A DNA stretch of 64,000 nucleotides from Daucus carota subsp. sativus. Lineage: Eukaryota; Streptophyta; Magnoliopsida; Apiales; Apiaceae. The position numbers and the translations under genes are program-made. Below are positions 15,032 to 32,900 of this stretch, piece after piece. The DNA is taken from assembly GCF_001625215.2 (NCBI RefSeq), contig NC_030385.2:27707135-27771134 (forward strand), in the 5' to 3' direction. The notes beneath the pieces were generated by a model. That model had not been told where the DNA came from. It saw nothing but the letters and a program-made list of their open reading frames with translations, and did not search any database. Position 1 is the stretch's first letter. Each line of letters begins with the position of its first letter.

Positions 15032-15778
15032 CGTATACGTGCTCCAAGATTAAATTTTAACATAAATCTGAATATTGGATCGGAAACTCAACACAATCAA
15101 ATTAAACCGATTTCTATGTGACAAAAAAAAAACGATTTCTAGAACTCTAATAAAGACCGGTTCAAATAGACCACCCGAGTAAAATACGAAAAATAATAAT
15201 TTTCTTTTCACAAAATGAATTATGGTTTTGTCATTGTGTACGTAGAAGTAGTTTAACAAGCCGAAAAGCTTGTGGTGCTGTGGATACTTGCAAAATTTCA
15301 GATTTTTTGCCAATATCTTATGTGGTGAGGATGGTGGTGTTGGGTGTATATGTAACATACAGTTGAATTTTCTCTACTTGTAGGACCTTGGTGGGTTGAT
15401 TTATGGGCTAGATCTCGCGTAAAAGATGACTAGTCACGTGAATAGGAAGCCCACCTAAAGCTTCTAAATTTATACGAATCTTCGTGACGCAAATTGTTAA
15501 TCACTGTCTTGCAAGTATGCATTTTTCTAGAGGCATAATATTTGTATTGTTTTGATAATTACTCAAGAGGAAAAACCAATCCAAGCAGACTTAAAAAGTG
15601 ATAATTATGGATGTAGGTCATAAGAATGTGGCCTGTTCCTCACAAAAGATGCATAAAATTAATGTAGTATAGTAGACTCAATACAATCAGATCCAAGACA
15701 CACATAGAAACTAACACTTTATTAATGATTTTGACAAACATTGAGTTTGGCCAGAACACACTAATCACATATTGGTTC
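15032..15778. other. Intergenic, no gene seen
   Basis: Between SINE copy 2 and the hAT-like MITE. The 102-codon minus-strand frame at 15050-15358 shows no recognisable domain. Confidence 0.35.
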
Positions 15779-15786
15779 TATATAAT

Positions 15787-15958
15787 CACGAGACGGATCT
15801 AGAATTTAAACTTTGGGGGCATCAAACAAATTTTCAGAAAACACTTATATATTTTTAAATTTTGTAAAAGTACTTCTATAATTTTGCAAAATTTAGAGCG
15901 GTGAAAAAATGTAAAAAAAAAAAATTAGGGGGGGAGCCTCTTCCTAGATCCGCCCCTG
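15787..15958. mobile_element. hAT-like MITE
   Basis: 172 bp. Ends pair as CGAGACGGATCTAG on the left and, inward from the right, CAGGGGCGGATCTAG. TATATAAT occurs at 15779-15786 and 15959-15966, an 8-bp duplication as hAT elements make (the match extends by two more bases, so 9-10 bp cannot be excluded). Contains a run of A and a G tract; no coding. Confidence 0.55.
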
Positions 15959-16357
15959 TATATAATCATAGTCTGGAAACGAAAACGTTGATGAAATTGC
16001 AAACAATGCTATCTGAATATGAAACTAGTGATGAACACAACCATCAAGAAGGAAGTTCTGACCTACACAGCATGGAACCTTCCGAGTAAGCTGAAACAGG
16101 GTGGGCCTGCAATTTAGTTAGCAGCAACCTAGGTGGTGATATAATGATAACATAAGTTTGAAATAGCAGTCAATTCGCATCAGAGATGACTATCATAGTT
16201 TGTAATTTATCTTAAACGGCATAGTTCATACATAAGACATCTTCACAAGATAATCCACACGTCAGGTAACAACCAGAAACTGTCTACATAATCCAATTTC
16301 AACCTAATAAGTAGTAATAACCATATTGGGAATATCATTATCCCGACAGATATGTTT

Positions 16358-18791
16358 TCAGACACTTGCGCTGGAAGGAGCTGTATCAGCAGCATTCTTA
16401 AGTATTGCCTGGTGAAGATCTTCTTTCTTTGCACCCACAACCTTGTCCACTAGTTTCCCGTCTTTTACAAAGATAAAAGTTGGCATTGCCTCAATAGACC
16501 ACTCCTTCGCAACAGTCTATCAGCACAAATTAGTGTCATAAGTAAATGTACTAAATGCACATGTGACATGTGGTTAAATAAGTTAATATTCTTGCATAAC
16601 AGAAAGGACACTGTCCTTATGAACAGATATGAGATTTTTACTCACCTCCAATTCATCGACATCAACCTTGAGAAATAGGACATTTGGTATCTTCTTAGCA
16701 AACTCAGAAAAAACTGGGGCGATGATCCGGCAAGGTCCACACCAAGAAGCAGTGAAATCCACAACCACCTAAAAACAAACTCATGTAGCATGTTAAAATT
16801 TCATGAACAATTTTCCAGCTAATCTAAAAAGGAGGTCATGTTCAATCTTGTGAAAAATATCAATATATAAAGGATGTCTTGTGATAGTAATTATTGGTGC
16901 CAACAGCAAATAACTAATTCTACGGACATCAGATAAATGAACAAAAGATAAAATCTAATTTTCTAAGATTAAAGATTATAAAGCATGATCAAGAGTGTCA
17001 TAGCAATAAGAAAAATAGTAGATACGGTGGAAGAAAACAACGTGACAATAGCAGTCTTACAATTAACATGGGGAACTAGGTGAATATTAAGTAAAATTTC
17101 TGTGGGGATGACTGAAGTATGACCAGAAGAGGAAAACAATATAAAAGTGTTAGGAGTACTAATCAGGATCTTATAGTATATTCTAACACCCCCCTCCCCC
17201 ACTGGAAAGTCCATTTTTAGGTTGAAGAGTGGATCACGGACGCCCATCTTTAAGACATCAATTGGTCTACCTGTATAATAGATCATGAGAATATTGAGGT
17301 TGGCAGAGAGTTGAATTCGAGACCTCTGCCAACAAAGAGACCTTTCACATACTATGTTAGATTAACAGTTCGCCTAAAATCTCAGAGTACTCATATTCTG
17401 ACAAAATTAATGGCCTTTGGCCCAATGGTAGAGCTCCCACATACAAATTTAGGACTCATTCTCTACAACGTAATAGTATGTGTTCTGTTTTTGGTATTAA
17501 ATAAAAATGAAGAACTTGTTCAGTACGTCTTGGTTCTGCAGACCCATTAACTCACGGTAAATCAAAATATTTGTTATGTTGACAAGACTTATCTATCCTT
17601 AAGCAATTAGAGTCTTTAACTTATCTGCAGTATAAAAAGTAACATCTATTTTATAAACTTGTAGTTCTATTTTCAGACTCCATACATATTGAATATTGTT
17701 CAGTAGAATAAGGAGACATCTGCATACTTCAGATTAGATGCCTTAACTAAAAATATTCATACCCACAAATCACAACTAGATTCGAATGCTGTTAGTTTAT
17801 CCTTTCAGAGTCTATCAGTCATGTTATCTACCTAATATTTAAATTTTTAAGATCACGGACCCTCTATTGGTGAAATATATCTGGGAAAACATTTCCCACA
17901 GAACCATTAATGCATAATCCCAAGAACACATCAAAGGTGCAATTCTCATCACACATATCAGAGACATCGTTTTTGGCAAAAAATGAAGGTAACAATAAAA
18001 TGTATTACTGTAAAAACACAAATAAATGAACAATTATTGGAAAAGCAGTGTTGTAAAAACCGGGAATTGGACTTAATTGACGAAGACACGGAACAAGGAT
18101 TAATCGAAGATTAATGATTAATTGAATAATCAGAGATTTGATCAGTTTGGTGAATTACGGAACATGGATTACTCGGTGATTGATCACTGACTTTTAGAAT
18201 AATGATAAAAACACATATAACTAAAAAAGCATATTTTTCACACTTTAGACCATTTTTCCAAAATCGTGTCAAAGCGGGCCAACACCCACACAATACACCT
18301 AGGGCTATTCACAAACCGAGCTGTTCGTGAGCAAGCTCGAGCTCGGCTCGATAAATGCTCAGTTTGGCTCGGTTCTTTAAGAACTCGAGCTCGAACACAT
18401 AAATGTGTTCATTAAGAAAACGAGCTCTAGCCGAGCTTTTAGTGAGTTCGCTAGAAACTCGGCTCGAGCTCGACTCGAGCTTGTTCGGCTCGAGCTCGAC
18501 TCGAGCTTGTTCGGCTCGAGTTCGGCTCGTTAAAACTCGAAAAAATGCAATATTTTCATGATATTTTTATAATATATACATGTTATTGAGCTCAGAATTT
18601 AACATCTAATACATCTATAAATTTTAGTGATGTAACCAAAGTTTCGGAATAAAATAATTTTATTTGGTTTACTATTTCAAGAGTCAATTAGCGGTTTGAC
18701 ATTATTTTTTTCTGGCTCGGCTCGTCTCGTATTTGTTCGTGAACAAGCTCGTGTTCGGCTCGTTAGTTAACGAGCTCGAGCTCAAACATAA

Positions 18792-18830
<39 letters not shown>

Positions 18831-19306
18831 GTGTTCCCTAGTCCAGTCACACCATATTGCAAACACAAAGTTATGGTAAAAAAATGGTCGAGTCTGTAAT
18901 TTAACAAGTCTTCAAATAAAGTCATGGTTGAAAAGAAAAAAAAAAAAGCGCACTAGAGCCACAAGCCTAAATGGCAAATAGTACAGAATGAATGACAAAC
19001 ACCAGTCAACAACCTTAAAGAAAGAAAAGAAACACAGCCCACTCCTCAAAACTTCTAATCACCCGTAAAATAATCAATCATTTTTTCTCATTGTGGGGTA
19101 ACTAAACAACAACATCTACACATAGATTAAAAGAAAAAATCAATATAATAAAACAAAATAACCTTAACAATACCATTTACAATTTACAGTCATACGAATA
19201 TCACAAGCATAAAGGGGGTTACCAGTTTATTAGAATCTTTTCCCTTTTGCATAAGTTGGTTCCACTCATCCAAGCTGTGGCAGCTTATCACATGTCCTTC
19301 GGCCAT
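16358..19306 (-). CDS. Thioredoxin h, 3 exons, complete
   Basis: Cytosolic h-type thioredoxin, a small dithiol-disulfide oxidoreductase normally reduced by NADPH-thioredoxin reductase. Exons (minus): 19306-19223, 16768-16646, 16516-16358, giving 121 residues, the usual size. No transit peptide: it begins [17 protein letters not shown], as h-types do. The active site is WCGPC at 37-41 within [22 protein letters not shown] and the cis-Pro motif [13 protein letters not shown] follow. Intron 1 is 2454 bases, very long for this family, and contains a truncated hAT-type element and a 35-base poly(G) tract, which could slow transcription or disturb splicing. The h subgroup cannot be assigned from sequence alone. 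Confidence 0.95.
17150..17345. repeat. Possible dispersed retroelement fragment in thioredoxin intron
   Basis: Contains AACACCCCCCTCCCCCACTGG, TTGAATTCGAGACCTCTGCC and TACTATGTTAGATTAAC. Related wording (CAAATCCGAGACCACTCC, TACCATGTTATGTAACC) occurs at 24360-24440 in another intron. This suggests a dispersed repeat with tRNA-like or LTR-like parts, but ends and duplications were not found. Confidence 0.25.
18300..18829. mobile_element. hAT-type MITE, right end lost at a poly(G) tract
   Basis: Begins TAGGGCTATTCACAAACCGAG and continues with many GAGCTCGAGC/GCTCGGCTCG units. Its inner part (near 18540-18720) is the reverse complement of the left part of the larger element at 38905, so they are one family. 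The expected right terminus (CGGTTCGTGAACAGCCCTA read outward) is missing: the sequence runs AAACATAAACC and then 35 G at 18795-18829. No second copy of the left flank was found. Confidence 0.6.
18795..18829 (+). repeat. Poly(G) tract of 35
   Basis: Uninterrupted run of 35 G on the plus strand, hence C in the thioredoxin pre-mRNA. Homopolymer G this long is rare in plant DNA; length error or a patched gap in the assembly is possible. Confidence 0.9.
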
Positions 19307-19383
19307 TTTTACTCTCCGATAAAAACCCTAATTATCAATTGTCGGACCGATTACTTGTAAGTTAAAAAATATCCTCAGAAACG

Positions 19384-19392
19384 TTATATAAT
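19384..19392 (-). promoter_or_regulatory. TATA box of thioredoxin h
   Basis: Minus strand reads ATTATATAAC about 80 bases upstream of the start codon; spacing fits a TATA box. Confidence 0.4.
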
Positions 19393-20416
19393 CCCGTATT
19401 TATTGGTATCCACGAGATTATCAAATCATAACAAAATCAGCATCGTTGATTATTTGTTGACCTTTTGATTCCCCATTTAATAGTGGTCGTGAATATATTA
19501 ATAAAATTTCTTTATTTTTATTTCAGGGACACAATTAAAAACTGAATTGAATATGCTAAATATTGATAAAAATCTAGTTGGTTCATAAACAATTGGTATA
19601 GTCTAATAAACTTGGCGATAGGAAAATTTTAATTAGAAGCAGAAACTAAAATTATGAACTTTTTAATCGGTTTATTTATAAACTCTTTCAAGTAAACAAT
19701 AAAAAAAAATCTCATGTACTTTCACACACAAAATTCAAAATCACATCTACGAATATTTTCATTTTAGTTATATTATATAATAATAAATAATTACTTATAT
19801 ATGAACAATAATATATTGATAACATGTATACTAAAAGTAATCATAATTTTACCAAGTCATTTATGATTATTCAATCAATCTAATTTAGAGCTAGTTTTGT
19901 CAATTATATTTGATTCTTAATTTCAAAGAAAAATATTATTTTTAAAATAAAATAAAATTGAAGACAAGTCTACATAGAGCTCATTATTTATTTGCAAACA
20001 AGAACAAATCCGGAGGTTTCTATCACGTTTCGGAGATTTTCACCAATTTTCAATAATGAATATCACAAATTTTTACGACGAATATCGCTAAAATGTACCG
20101 CTGATATCACTAAATTGCACATCAGAATATCATCGATTTCTGTAAACATATCAGCAATGGGGCGGCAGACGTGGTGATGATGGTGGTGGTGAAATCGGAA
20201 ACAGTGACATGAGTGACAGTGTTGGTAGAAATATCGGCAGGGATGTGATAGCAGTGGTGGAGGGAGAGAAGAGAGATAGGATTGATGAAATAGATAAGAT
20301 GGAATTATTGGATAATATAAAATAAGAAATTTTTAGTTTGTATTTAGAATTTATATACATAAGAATAAGAATTCTCCAATTAACCGTTGAGAGGGCGAAG
20401 TAAAGAAATCATCATT
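19393..20416. other. Intergenic, AT-rich, no gene seen
   Basis: Promoter side of the thioredoxin gene, then AT-rich sequence. Near 20165-20280 it is rich in GGTGGTGATG-type triplets, with no conserved frame. Confidence 0.35.
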
Positions 20417-20419
20417 TAA

Positions 20420-20883
20420 CGGGGGTGTATTCGATTGGGATTTTAATGGATTGTTTTTAGTTTATGGATTTTAATGGATTGTGTGTGATTTTGATTTTGT
20501 GCGGATTCTTGATAAAATGTCGCAGAGTTTATAGGATTTAAGCACAATGCTTCAAAATCCCATTGATTTTGATGGGATTTCAAAAAACTTAAAATACACC
20601 GAAGAATGCCACAAAATCCATCATTTTATGAAATGCAAAAAAATCCATCAGCATTTGAATACCATCAGATTTTAATGGATTTCAAACAATCCCAATTGAA
20701 TACCATCGGATTTTAAAGCATAATTTAAAATACCAATTGAATACCACCGGATTTTGCAACATAATTTAAAATACCAATTGAATACCTCAAGATTTTAATG
20801 GATTTCAAACAATCCCAATCGAATACCATCGGATTTCATGAATGCAAAAAAATGCTTTAAAATCCTAATCCAATACACCCCTC
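20420..20883. mobile_element. PIF/Harbinger-like MITE with TAA duplication
   Basis: 464 bp. Left end CGGGGGTGTATTCGATTGG pairs with right end (read inward) GAGGGGTGTATTGGATTAGG. TAA is on both sides (20417-20419, 20884-20886). Inner part repeats CAATTGAATACCATCGGATT-like blocks several times. Confidence 0.6.
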
Positions 20884-20886
20884 TAA

Positions 20887-21283
20887 ATTTAAAAATAAGA
20901 GCAGGTTCAAAGACCAGAAATAGCAATCACCAATTGACCTAATGCCTATCACTACCGTCCTGTACATGGAAAAAATCCGACGAAATCAGATCTCGGGGAG
21001 AATGCCCAGGAGGAGTCAAGTGCAAATTGTATTCCTTGGACACCAATAAAAAACAGTTTTATAAAGAACCTCATCAGAATTTGTGAGAGAGCATAGAAAG
21101 GTAACAAAAAATTAAGATAAATCCAACAGAAGTGAAGCTTTCTTCCATATACTGTTAATAATCAGAAGTGAATGTGCACAACAAGTTCTGCTAGGACCAA
21201 ATGTTTATAACTGTTCATATTGAATATATAAATAGTACAGTCACTTATCTATTTATACTATTAATATTCTATTGGAAGCATCT
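20887..21283. other. 3' flank of cysteine protease, no gene seen
   Basis: Probably includes the 3' untranslated region of the minus-strand protease; nothing else recognised. Confidence 0.35.
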
Positions 21284-25800
<4,517 letters not shown>

Positions 25801-26578
25801 TGTCAGAGAGAGATGAGTGCGTGTGTGGGTTTTTTTACTTGTGGATTGGTTTTGCTTTGGATTGTCCTAAAATTGTGGTGAGTTCATCTGGGAGTCGATT
25901 TCTTTGATTGGATATTGTATAAAATTCTATGGACTTTTTCACGTGAGTTGCCTAATTACTTAACGGGGGAGACCGGCAGTGAAACAGTAACGCTTACAAA
26001 TCTTAAAATCTGAAGTGAGAATTAATCCCGGTGTCATTGGGTTGTTTACATTTATTGATTTCGAATCAATCTTATAAAATATAGTTTTATAATATTTTTC
26101 TAAATTTTTTTAATAAAAAATTGACATTATGAAATTATAATCTATAAACTTCAAAATACGTGCTCAAAAGTAACATAAAGAACTTGTCGGACGACCTACT
26201 AAGTAATGCGATATGATAATTGAATCTAAAATTATTTGATTTTATTAATAAGATATAATATAATAATATGTAATATATGGGTGTAATAATGTTTAGATAT
26301 CACATCTTTGCTCCAAATATCACTTTATAATGTTATTAGTTTTTCTAGAACATTGTAAGATATAGGTTTATCTCTTTTTTTAATCCAAAATCATAAGAAA
26401 ACATATGAAAATATTGAAAAATGTAACCTCTTCGTTTAAAATTTGAAATCCAAACCCGTATAACATACACGTGCAAATTATATTACTAGATTACTAATAT
26501 TTTGGATCCACCTAATATATCCAGAGGATATATTTTAGACATCATTTTCTGAAAATAAGTCTTTTTGATAGATTAATA
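25801..26578. other. Divergent intergenic region, no gene seen
   Basis: Shared upstream region of the protease (minus) and the Obg GTPase (plus). AT-rich; no clear core promoter on the minus side. A decayed Stowaway copy occupies its right end. Confidence 0.4.
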
Positions 26579-26850
26579 TTCCCTTAGTCCCTCTCAATTA
26601 TATACATTGGGAGACGGGAGCTCGGCACGTATTCTAATGCTCTCATAAAATATATTTAATAAATAATTTCAATTTTTTCTTTCTGAATAAAAATTTACTA
26701 TCTAAACTTTTATAAAAAATAAAAAATAAAAAAATTATGAAACAATATTTTATATGCGCCTTAAAATACGTGTCGAGTAATAAAAAAACATATAAAAGTG
26801 AGTAATAAATTTTTTGTGTCAAAAAACGGTATATGTGTTTTGGGACGGGT
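26579..26850. mobile_element. Decayed Stowaway-like MITE upstream of Obg gene
   Basis: Left end TTCCCTTAGTCCCTCTC and right end TTTTGGGACGGGTAA are both changed, but the inner AAATTTACTATCTAAAC-like parts match the other copies in form. It ends about 126 bases before the Obg start codon, so it may lie in the promoter or leader. Confidence 0.45.
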
Positions 26851-26976
26851 AATCAAGTTTGCACTCCCCCAATTATCCAGAAACTGCTGTTATTTCAGGA
26901 CACCATCGTCTTTGACAGAACACAAACACATGGGTTGGGTTTAAGAGTCTCACCAGCAAGCTGCAAAACCCAAACA

Positions 26977-29900
26977 ATGTTGTCTCTGGTGTCTTCGTCA
27001 TCAACACCATCCTCATCTTCTTCACTTTCTCAATTCCACCAAACATGCTTTCTTCCATTCTTACCCCAACGCCTACTCCTTAACAGGTACCTTTATTCAC
27101 TTCACTCATTACTTTTTTCTCTGTTTATTCTTATTCACACATCTTATTGTACATTAGTTATAACTCTATAGCCTATAGGAGTAAGCTTCATGTTCTAGAG
27201 CTTGGTCTCTGCAGACCTTACCTGACCGTTATACCCCTACTCCTTACAAGCTCTTTGACTACCGCCTTTTAGGATTAACGGTTAGAATTATGTTATGCTT
27301 GTGTTATTCCACTCGGCTCTATGGATTTCGGACATTATGTTCTTTTTTTTTCTTTGCAACTCCCCGTTCATCATTCTTCCCAATTAATCAGGTACTTCCT
27401 TTGGTTGGAAAGAATAGAATCGTATGAGAGGACTTTCATGGAAAATAATGTGAGAGGAGAATTCTTGCTAGGTGCAAGGCATTTTATTCGGTTGTAGAAG
27501 GGGCATAATGCTGAATTGCTGATTAATGAGTGTGTACTATGAGGGTTTTTGGGAGGTTAGCTCATAGACACAAAGTCTTTACCCCCAATGTGAGAGTAGA
27601 GTATCTTACTTATCTGGTGTTTAAGTTGCATTTGAGGCCCGACTATATATCTCTATACTTTATATGATGGTAACGATATGAAATTATCAAATCCGCAACT
27701 TACTATACTGGAATTAAAATTTATTACTTGTAATGAAATTATATTAGTGTTACAAAAATGAGATATTATAATCCCGATAAATTTATCACAATATCATTCT
27801 TTCATCTACGATATAATTCTATTAGAAAACTATTATAACTTTTAAATAATCTAGAATTACAGCTTAGATGGATGTTTAACAATATATTTATCATACATAG
27901 TAAGTATTATGATTAATAATATGGTATTTCTTCACATTAAATTAGATAAAATAAAATATTTTTATTGAAAGAATAAAAATGAAAATACATTAACATCAAT
28001 TATTAAAATAAAATAAGAGAAATGATAAAATATTAAAAGCAATCCATGCAGCTTATAAGCTATTATATATATTTTAAACAAACACATTAGTGTATGTAAA
28101 ATTGTAAACCTTCTACAGAACAGTGTCTATTCATCAGCTTGGAAACAAGACTGATGAGAACTCCATGTTTATGAATTGTGATATTGCTTGGATCCGAACT
28201 CTGTTACACACAACTACTTGCGCCTGGCCAGAATGTGACTGCTGACTAACTGTTTTTGGAGAAGTAATATGCTCGACTTTGTAACCTGTTTTAGTTTTTG
28301 AATATATACTAACCATACTGCATCTTTATGTTTTGTTGCCAATGTGCCACAAAATACTGGCATCCTATCGAACAGTAGTATTTGGCAGAAAAGCCCTTCT
28401 GAGGAATTTCATTTCAGTACAATAAAGTGCAGACTTGCTAGGGTTAAAGACCCTCCTCCACCGAGCCCTGATAATTTGATAAAGGAACCTCACAAGTACT
28501 TTGATCAGGTTATGGTCACAGTTCGTGCTGGTGATGGAGGTCATGGTGCAGTTCTTACTATGCCTACCCCAAAAGCTCCTTCCAAATCACATACGAAATA
28601 TGATAAGGGGAAGACAAGGAAGCGAGTTTCATTCAAACGAGATTTTGATGGTTCACTTATCCTTCCGATGGGTGGTCATGGCGGGGATATTGTAATCTAT
28701 GTAGATGAGGGCAGGGATACGTTACTTGAGTTCCACAAAAAGAGTCGATTCAGTGCAAAACGTGGAGGGAATGTTGATGCTATGAGTATTTTGACATCTC
28801 ATCTAAGCAATGGATCTGCTGGCCCATCATTACGTATTCCGGTACCCCCAGGTTGGTATATTACATTGTCAAATTCAGCCTTTTGGGCTTCTTTTATATA
28901 TGTATAAGTTGTTAACTAGCGCTACTTATTTCAAGTAACAAGTAAGAATTTAAGGAAGCCAAACAGCTTCTTTTATTTGTCATCTTTCAGAATTTTAATT
29001 GGTCAAGTATACAAAAGGTGGATAAAACCATACATCTGGATGGTTTGTATTCCCTATTTTCATATTTACAGCTTTTGGTAGATAGTATAATGGAAAAAAT
29101 ATGACGAGTTGATCAGTATTTCTGTTCAGAAGTGCAAAAAACAGTCTAGTTTGATCTGTTTCATGATTATATGTAATATTGACAGGGACGGTTGTAAAAC
29201 ATAAACGAGGGAAGTTTTTGGCTGATCTGGCACGCCCGGGTGATGAAATTCTTGTTGCAAGGGGTGGACAAGGAGGGGTAAACAATCTGTGCTCTCAACT
29301 AATATATGTGATTTTCGTCACCTGACAGTTTTATAAGAAACATGTGTCTCTCATGTAGTTCGTTGTATTGTTTATGCAGCATGCTTGCGAAATCGCCAGT
29401 ATATCAGATAATGGAAACTTAGAATATGAGATAAAGATATAAAGTGAAAAAATTCCTGTACTGTTCATGGAATCAGTATTTGTTAGTATTTTTTGATATT
29501 TAACTTTGTTTGATTGTGGCAGATCAGCTTATTGGAAATGCCAGACCACAAAAAAAAGAAAATGATGACTATGACATCAAATGTAATGAGAGATGAAAGT
29601 GATAAGGTAAAAGTTGAACTTTTCTGTTATCACTTATCACCCTATGTCAAAAGTTCTATCTAGGGATGGGCATTAATCCCGACCCGCCCGATCCCGAACC
29701 GATCCCCGCACCGAATGGTGCGGGGATTCGGGGATTTTTTTGGGTACGGGTCGGGGAACAGGAACGACTTTAAAAAAATATCGGGGATCGGGCCGGGTAC
29801 GGTTTTTCACATTCCCCCGGCCCGATCCCCGACCCGATTTTCCCCGATTGTCGGCCTGATCCCCGACCCGATTATTATATATATATATATATATATATTA

Positions 29901-32900
29901 TAATTATTTATTAATATGTTTATATACCTCTTTAGGTGCAACTTTAGTCATCACTTGTTTATATATTATATATATTATAATTATATATTTAATATAATTA
30001 AACATATTGAAATAAATGTTAATATTTAATTCTATTAAAATAAGTCTTAAAATTAAAAAGGTCATAATTAAATCATTGAAGATAAATTAAAATAATGAGG
30101 TATTAATAAGACATATTAAAAACTAATCATAATTATGAATTTAAGTATTTAATTAGAAATTTTGGTTTAAATTAAAAATCCCCGAATCACCGCGGGTATC
30201 CCCGAATCCCGATCAGGCCGGGGATGGGGATCGAAAAATAATCCCCGATGGGGATCGGGCCGGGAATGGGGATTGGGTTAGGATTCGGGGATCGGGGCCG
30301 CTTCTAGCGATCCCCGACCCGAAGTGACCCGATGGCCATCCCTAGTTCTATCTGATATTCCTGAACTGAATGAATTATCTCACTTACCAAATACCTCTCT
30401 GAGCATCTCATCGTTATTTTATATATTTAGTTATATGAACAACTGTAAGTTTATAACATGCCAATGTAGTTATCAGGAATCAATGGTTCCTGAGATAGTT
30501 TTTAGTGTATTTTTCTTTGGTTTTATAAGAGAAGTAAGCCTATAGAACAGGCAAGAAAACGAGTAATTTAGCAGTAGAGAGAGAGTTCAGAGAGATAGAG
30601 CTCAGAAACGTAGCAAGAGAGATGGATATCAGTTAGAAATTAGTAAAAGAAGAGAGTTTTTAGAGAGTGAGAAGCCCAGAGAGAGTGGTGGAATAACATT
30701 CATTTCATATATTCAAAGCATAATAGAAACATACACCTGGACTAACTAATGAAAAGAAGACTATAATGCCCTTACTATTTATATACTTCTACCAGTGCTG
30801 TTCTGAACATAAGAAACTTCCCTTTACTACTACTGATAGTCTTATGCTGGCTAATCCTGGCAAGTTACTGCATAGTGCTCCTTGGATGTACCTTCAAATA
30901 ATAGTGATTATAAACTGAATTTCTGCCATTATCTATGTAATAAAAAATAGTTTTTTGGATATTACTTTTGTCTCAAAGATTGATGCGAGATTTATTAGAC
31001 TCTGGATAAGGCTAAAGGCAATGTGGTTCCGGCTTATCCAATAAAGCAAAAGAAGGTACTAAGGTGTCATTAAGAAATAAAGAAGTATGTCATCTGAATC
31101 AGATCAGCAAGTATCTATGGACTACAGTTCTTACTTCTCTAGATGCATGAAAAATGGTGTTGTGAGACATACTATATTCACGGGGACCTACACTTACAGT
31201 ACTGGGGGGATAGGCCTCCTCTCAATCCCCAGCCCAAGCTTTATATTTGATATAATTTAGTCAGTGTCCCAGTCTAATTTACAAGTGCCCTTTATTCTGA
31301 TAATAGGCAAGTGCCTGTAAAAAAAAAAGCTCAGCTCATTAAAATTGTAGTTCATCAGCATAGTTTAGGTTCAAAATATTATGTGTATACAGTATATACG
31401 GGCTAATTTTAGTTATGTGAAAATCTAGAAGCTTCTTTAACTGAGTTCTTTGTCTCTTTGAGGTAATTCTGTTTTTCTTTTTATATTTCACTGCTTGTTT
31501 CTTTCTTTTTACTATATAATGCTGTCTTTACAATTTTTTGTTAGTTTGTTGTGCCCCCGGTAAAATTTATTCCTGGGTCTACCACTGATACATTATACGA
31601 ATTGCAGGTTCTACTTCTTGGTCAGCCTGGGGAGGAAGTTAGTTTGCAGTTGATACTAAGAGTAGTAGCTGATGTCGGGCTTGTTGTAAGTCCTTGTGTT
31701 ATTAATCTCTTAAGCCTATATGCATACAGACAACTTATATTGTTCAGACACTTGTGCAAGCTTCTGTACACCCACAGGAACACTCATTATCTCTAGTTTT
31801 GCCCACCTGAACCTCATTAGTTGAACAGTTTTATATTATTGTAGGAGACTTGAAGGGTTGTCTGAAGCATTTGTATTGGTTAAAAACTAGCATGTATATA
31901 TTTAACCTATCCTCTTTTTTCTATCATATATACTTTAGACTTGTAATCTGCCCGAGCTGGGCGATTTTAATACAATTAAATGTATTGACTTGTTGATTGT
32001 TAATAGTTTTTATATGTAATTTCTTTCCAGGGACTTCCAAACGCTGGAAAGTCTACCTTACTGGCAGCCACTACCCTTGCCAAACCTGATATTGCTGATT
32101 ATCCATTCACAACCTTGATGCCCAATCTTGGACGCCTCGATGGAGACCCTAGTTTAGGTGCAGGAAAATATTCATCTGAAGCAACATTAGCTGATCTGCC
32201 TGGTCTTATTGAAGGTGCACATCTGGGAAAGGTATATCAGGTGCTGGCTTTTTTTTGAAACTCCTGTAGCATGCACTTAACCTTGTCTTCTTACAGGGTC
32301 TTGGCCGCAATTTCTTGAGGCACCTGAGAAGAACTCGATTATTAGTCCATGTGGTGGATGCTGCTGCAGACGATCCTGTAAACGACTACAGGACTGTTAA
32401 AGAAGTATGTATATTTCCATCCATAGAACTTTTACGTAGTTTCTTTGTTTCTAACAGTAATTGCACACTGGTGGTATGTAAATTATTTTTCCTTTTTGCA
32501 GTTCAATGGCTGCATTATAAAGAATTGAGCATTTTGGTAGCCAGAAAAATATTATATATTTTTGTAAAAGCACGGACTTCTGTAAGAAATGTCAGACAGA
32601 GTTTTGAATTGAGTGTCTATAGCTATAACTTGGTCAAACATTCTTCATCTCTCCTGGAAAACCCTATTAAATGATGGATATGTTCTCTGCCATCTCCATC
32701 AGCTTGAACATTCTCAAACCCTATCGAGAGACCTATATACTCATTCCAGCAATTTAATAAATGGTTCTAAAGTCTCAGAGTCCCCAGAATCTTTGTTTTT
32801 CCTGTAATCTTGATCATGGATGTCCAATATTATCCTGGTAACTTGAAGCCTACCTTGACTGACATCCACTTGAGTTGTCTACATTTAATACATGACATTG

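Noticed and set aside
17405-17440. tRNA-like GGCCCAATGGTAGAGC
   Set aside because: No anticodon arm, B box or acceptor pairing follows.
28344-28375. Extension of Obg exon 2 to the left of 28376
   Set aside because: Open in frame, but no acceptor with the right phase is found upstream; GAACAG|T gives the required phase 2 junction.
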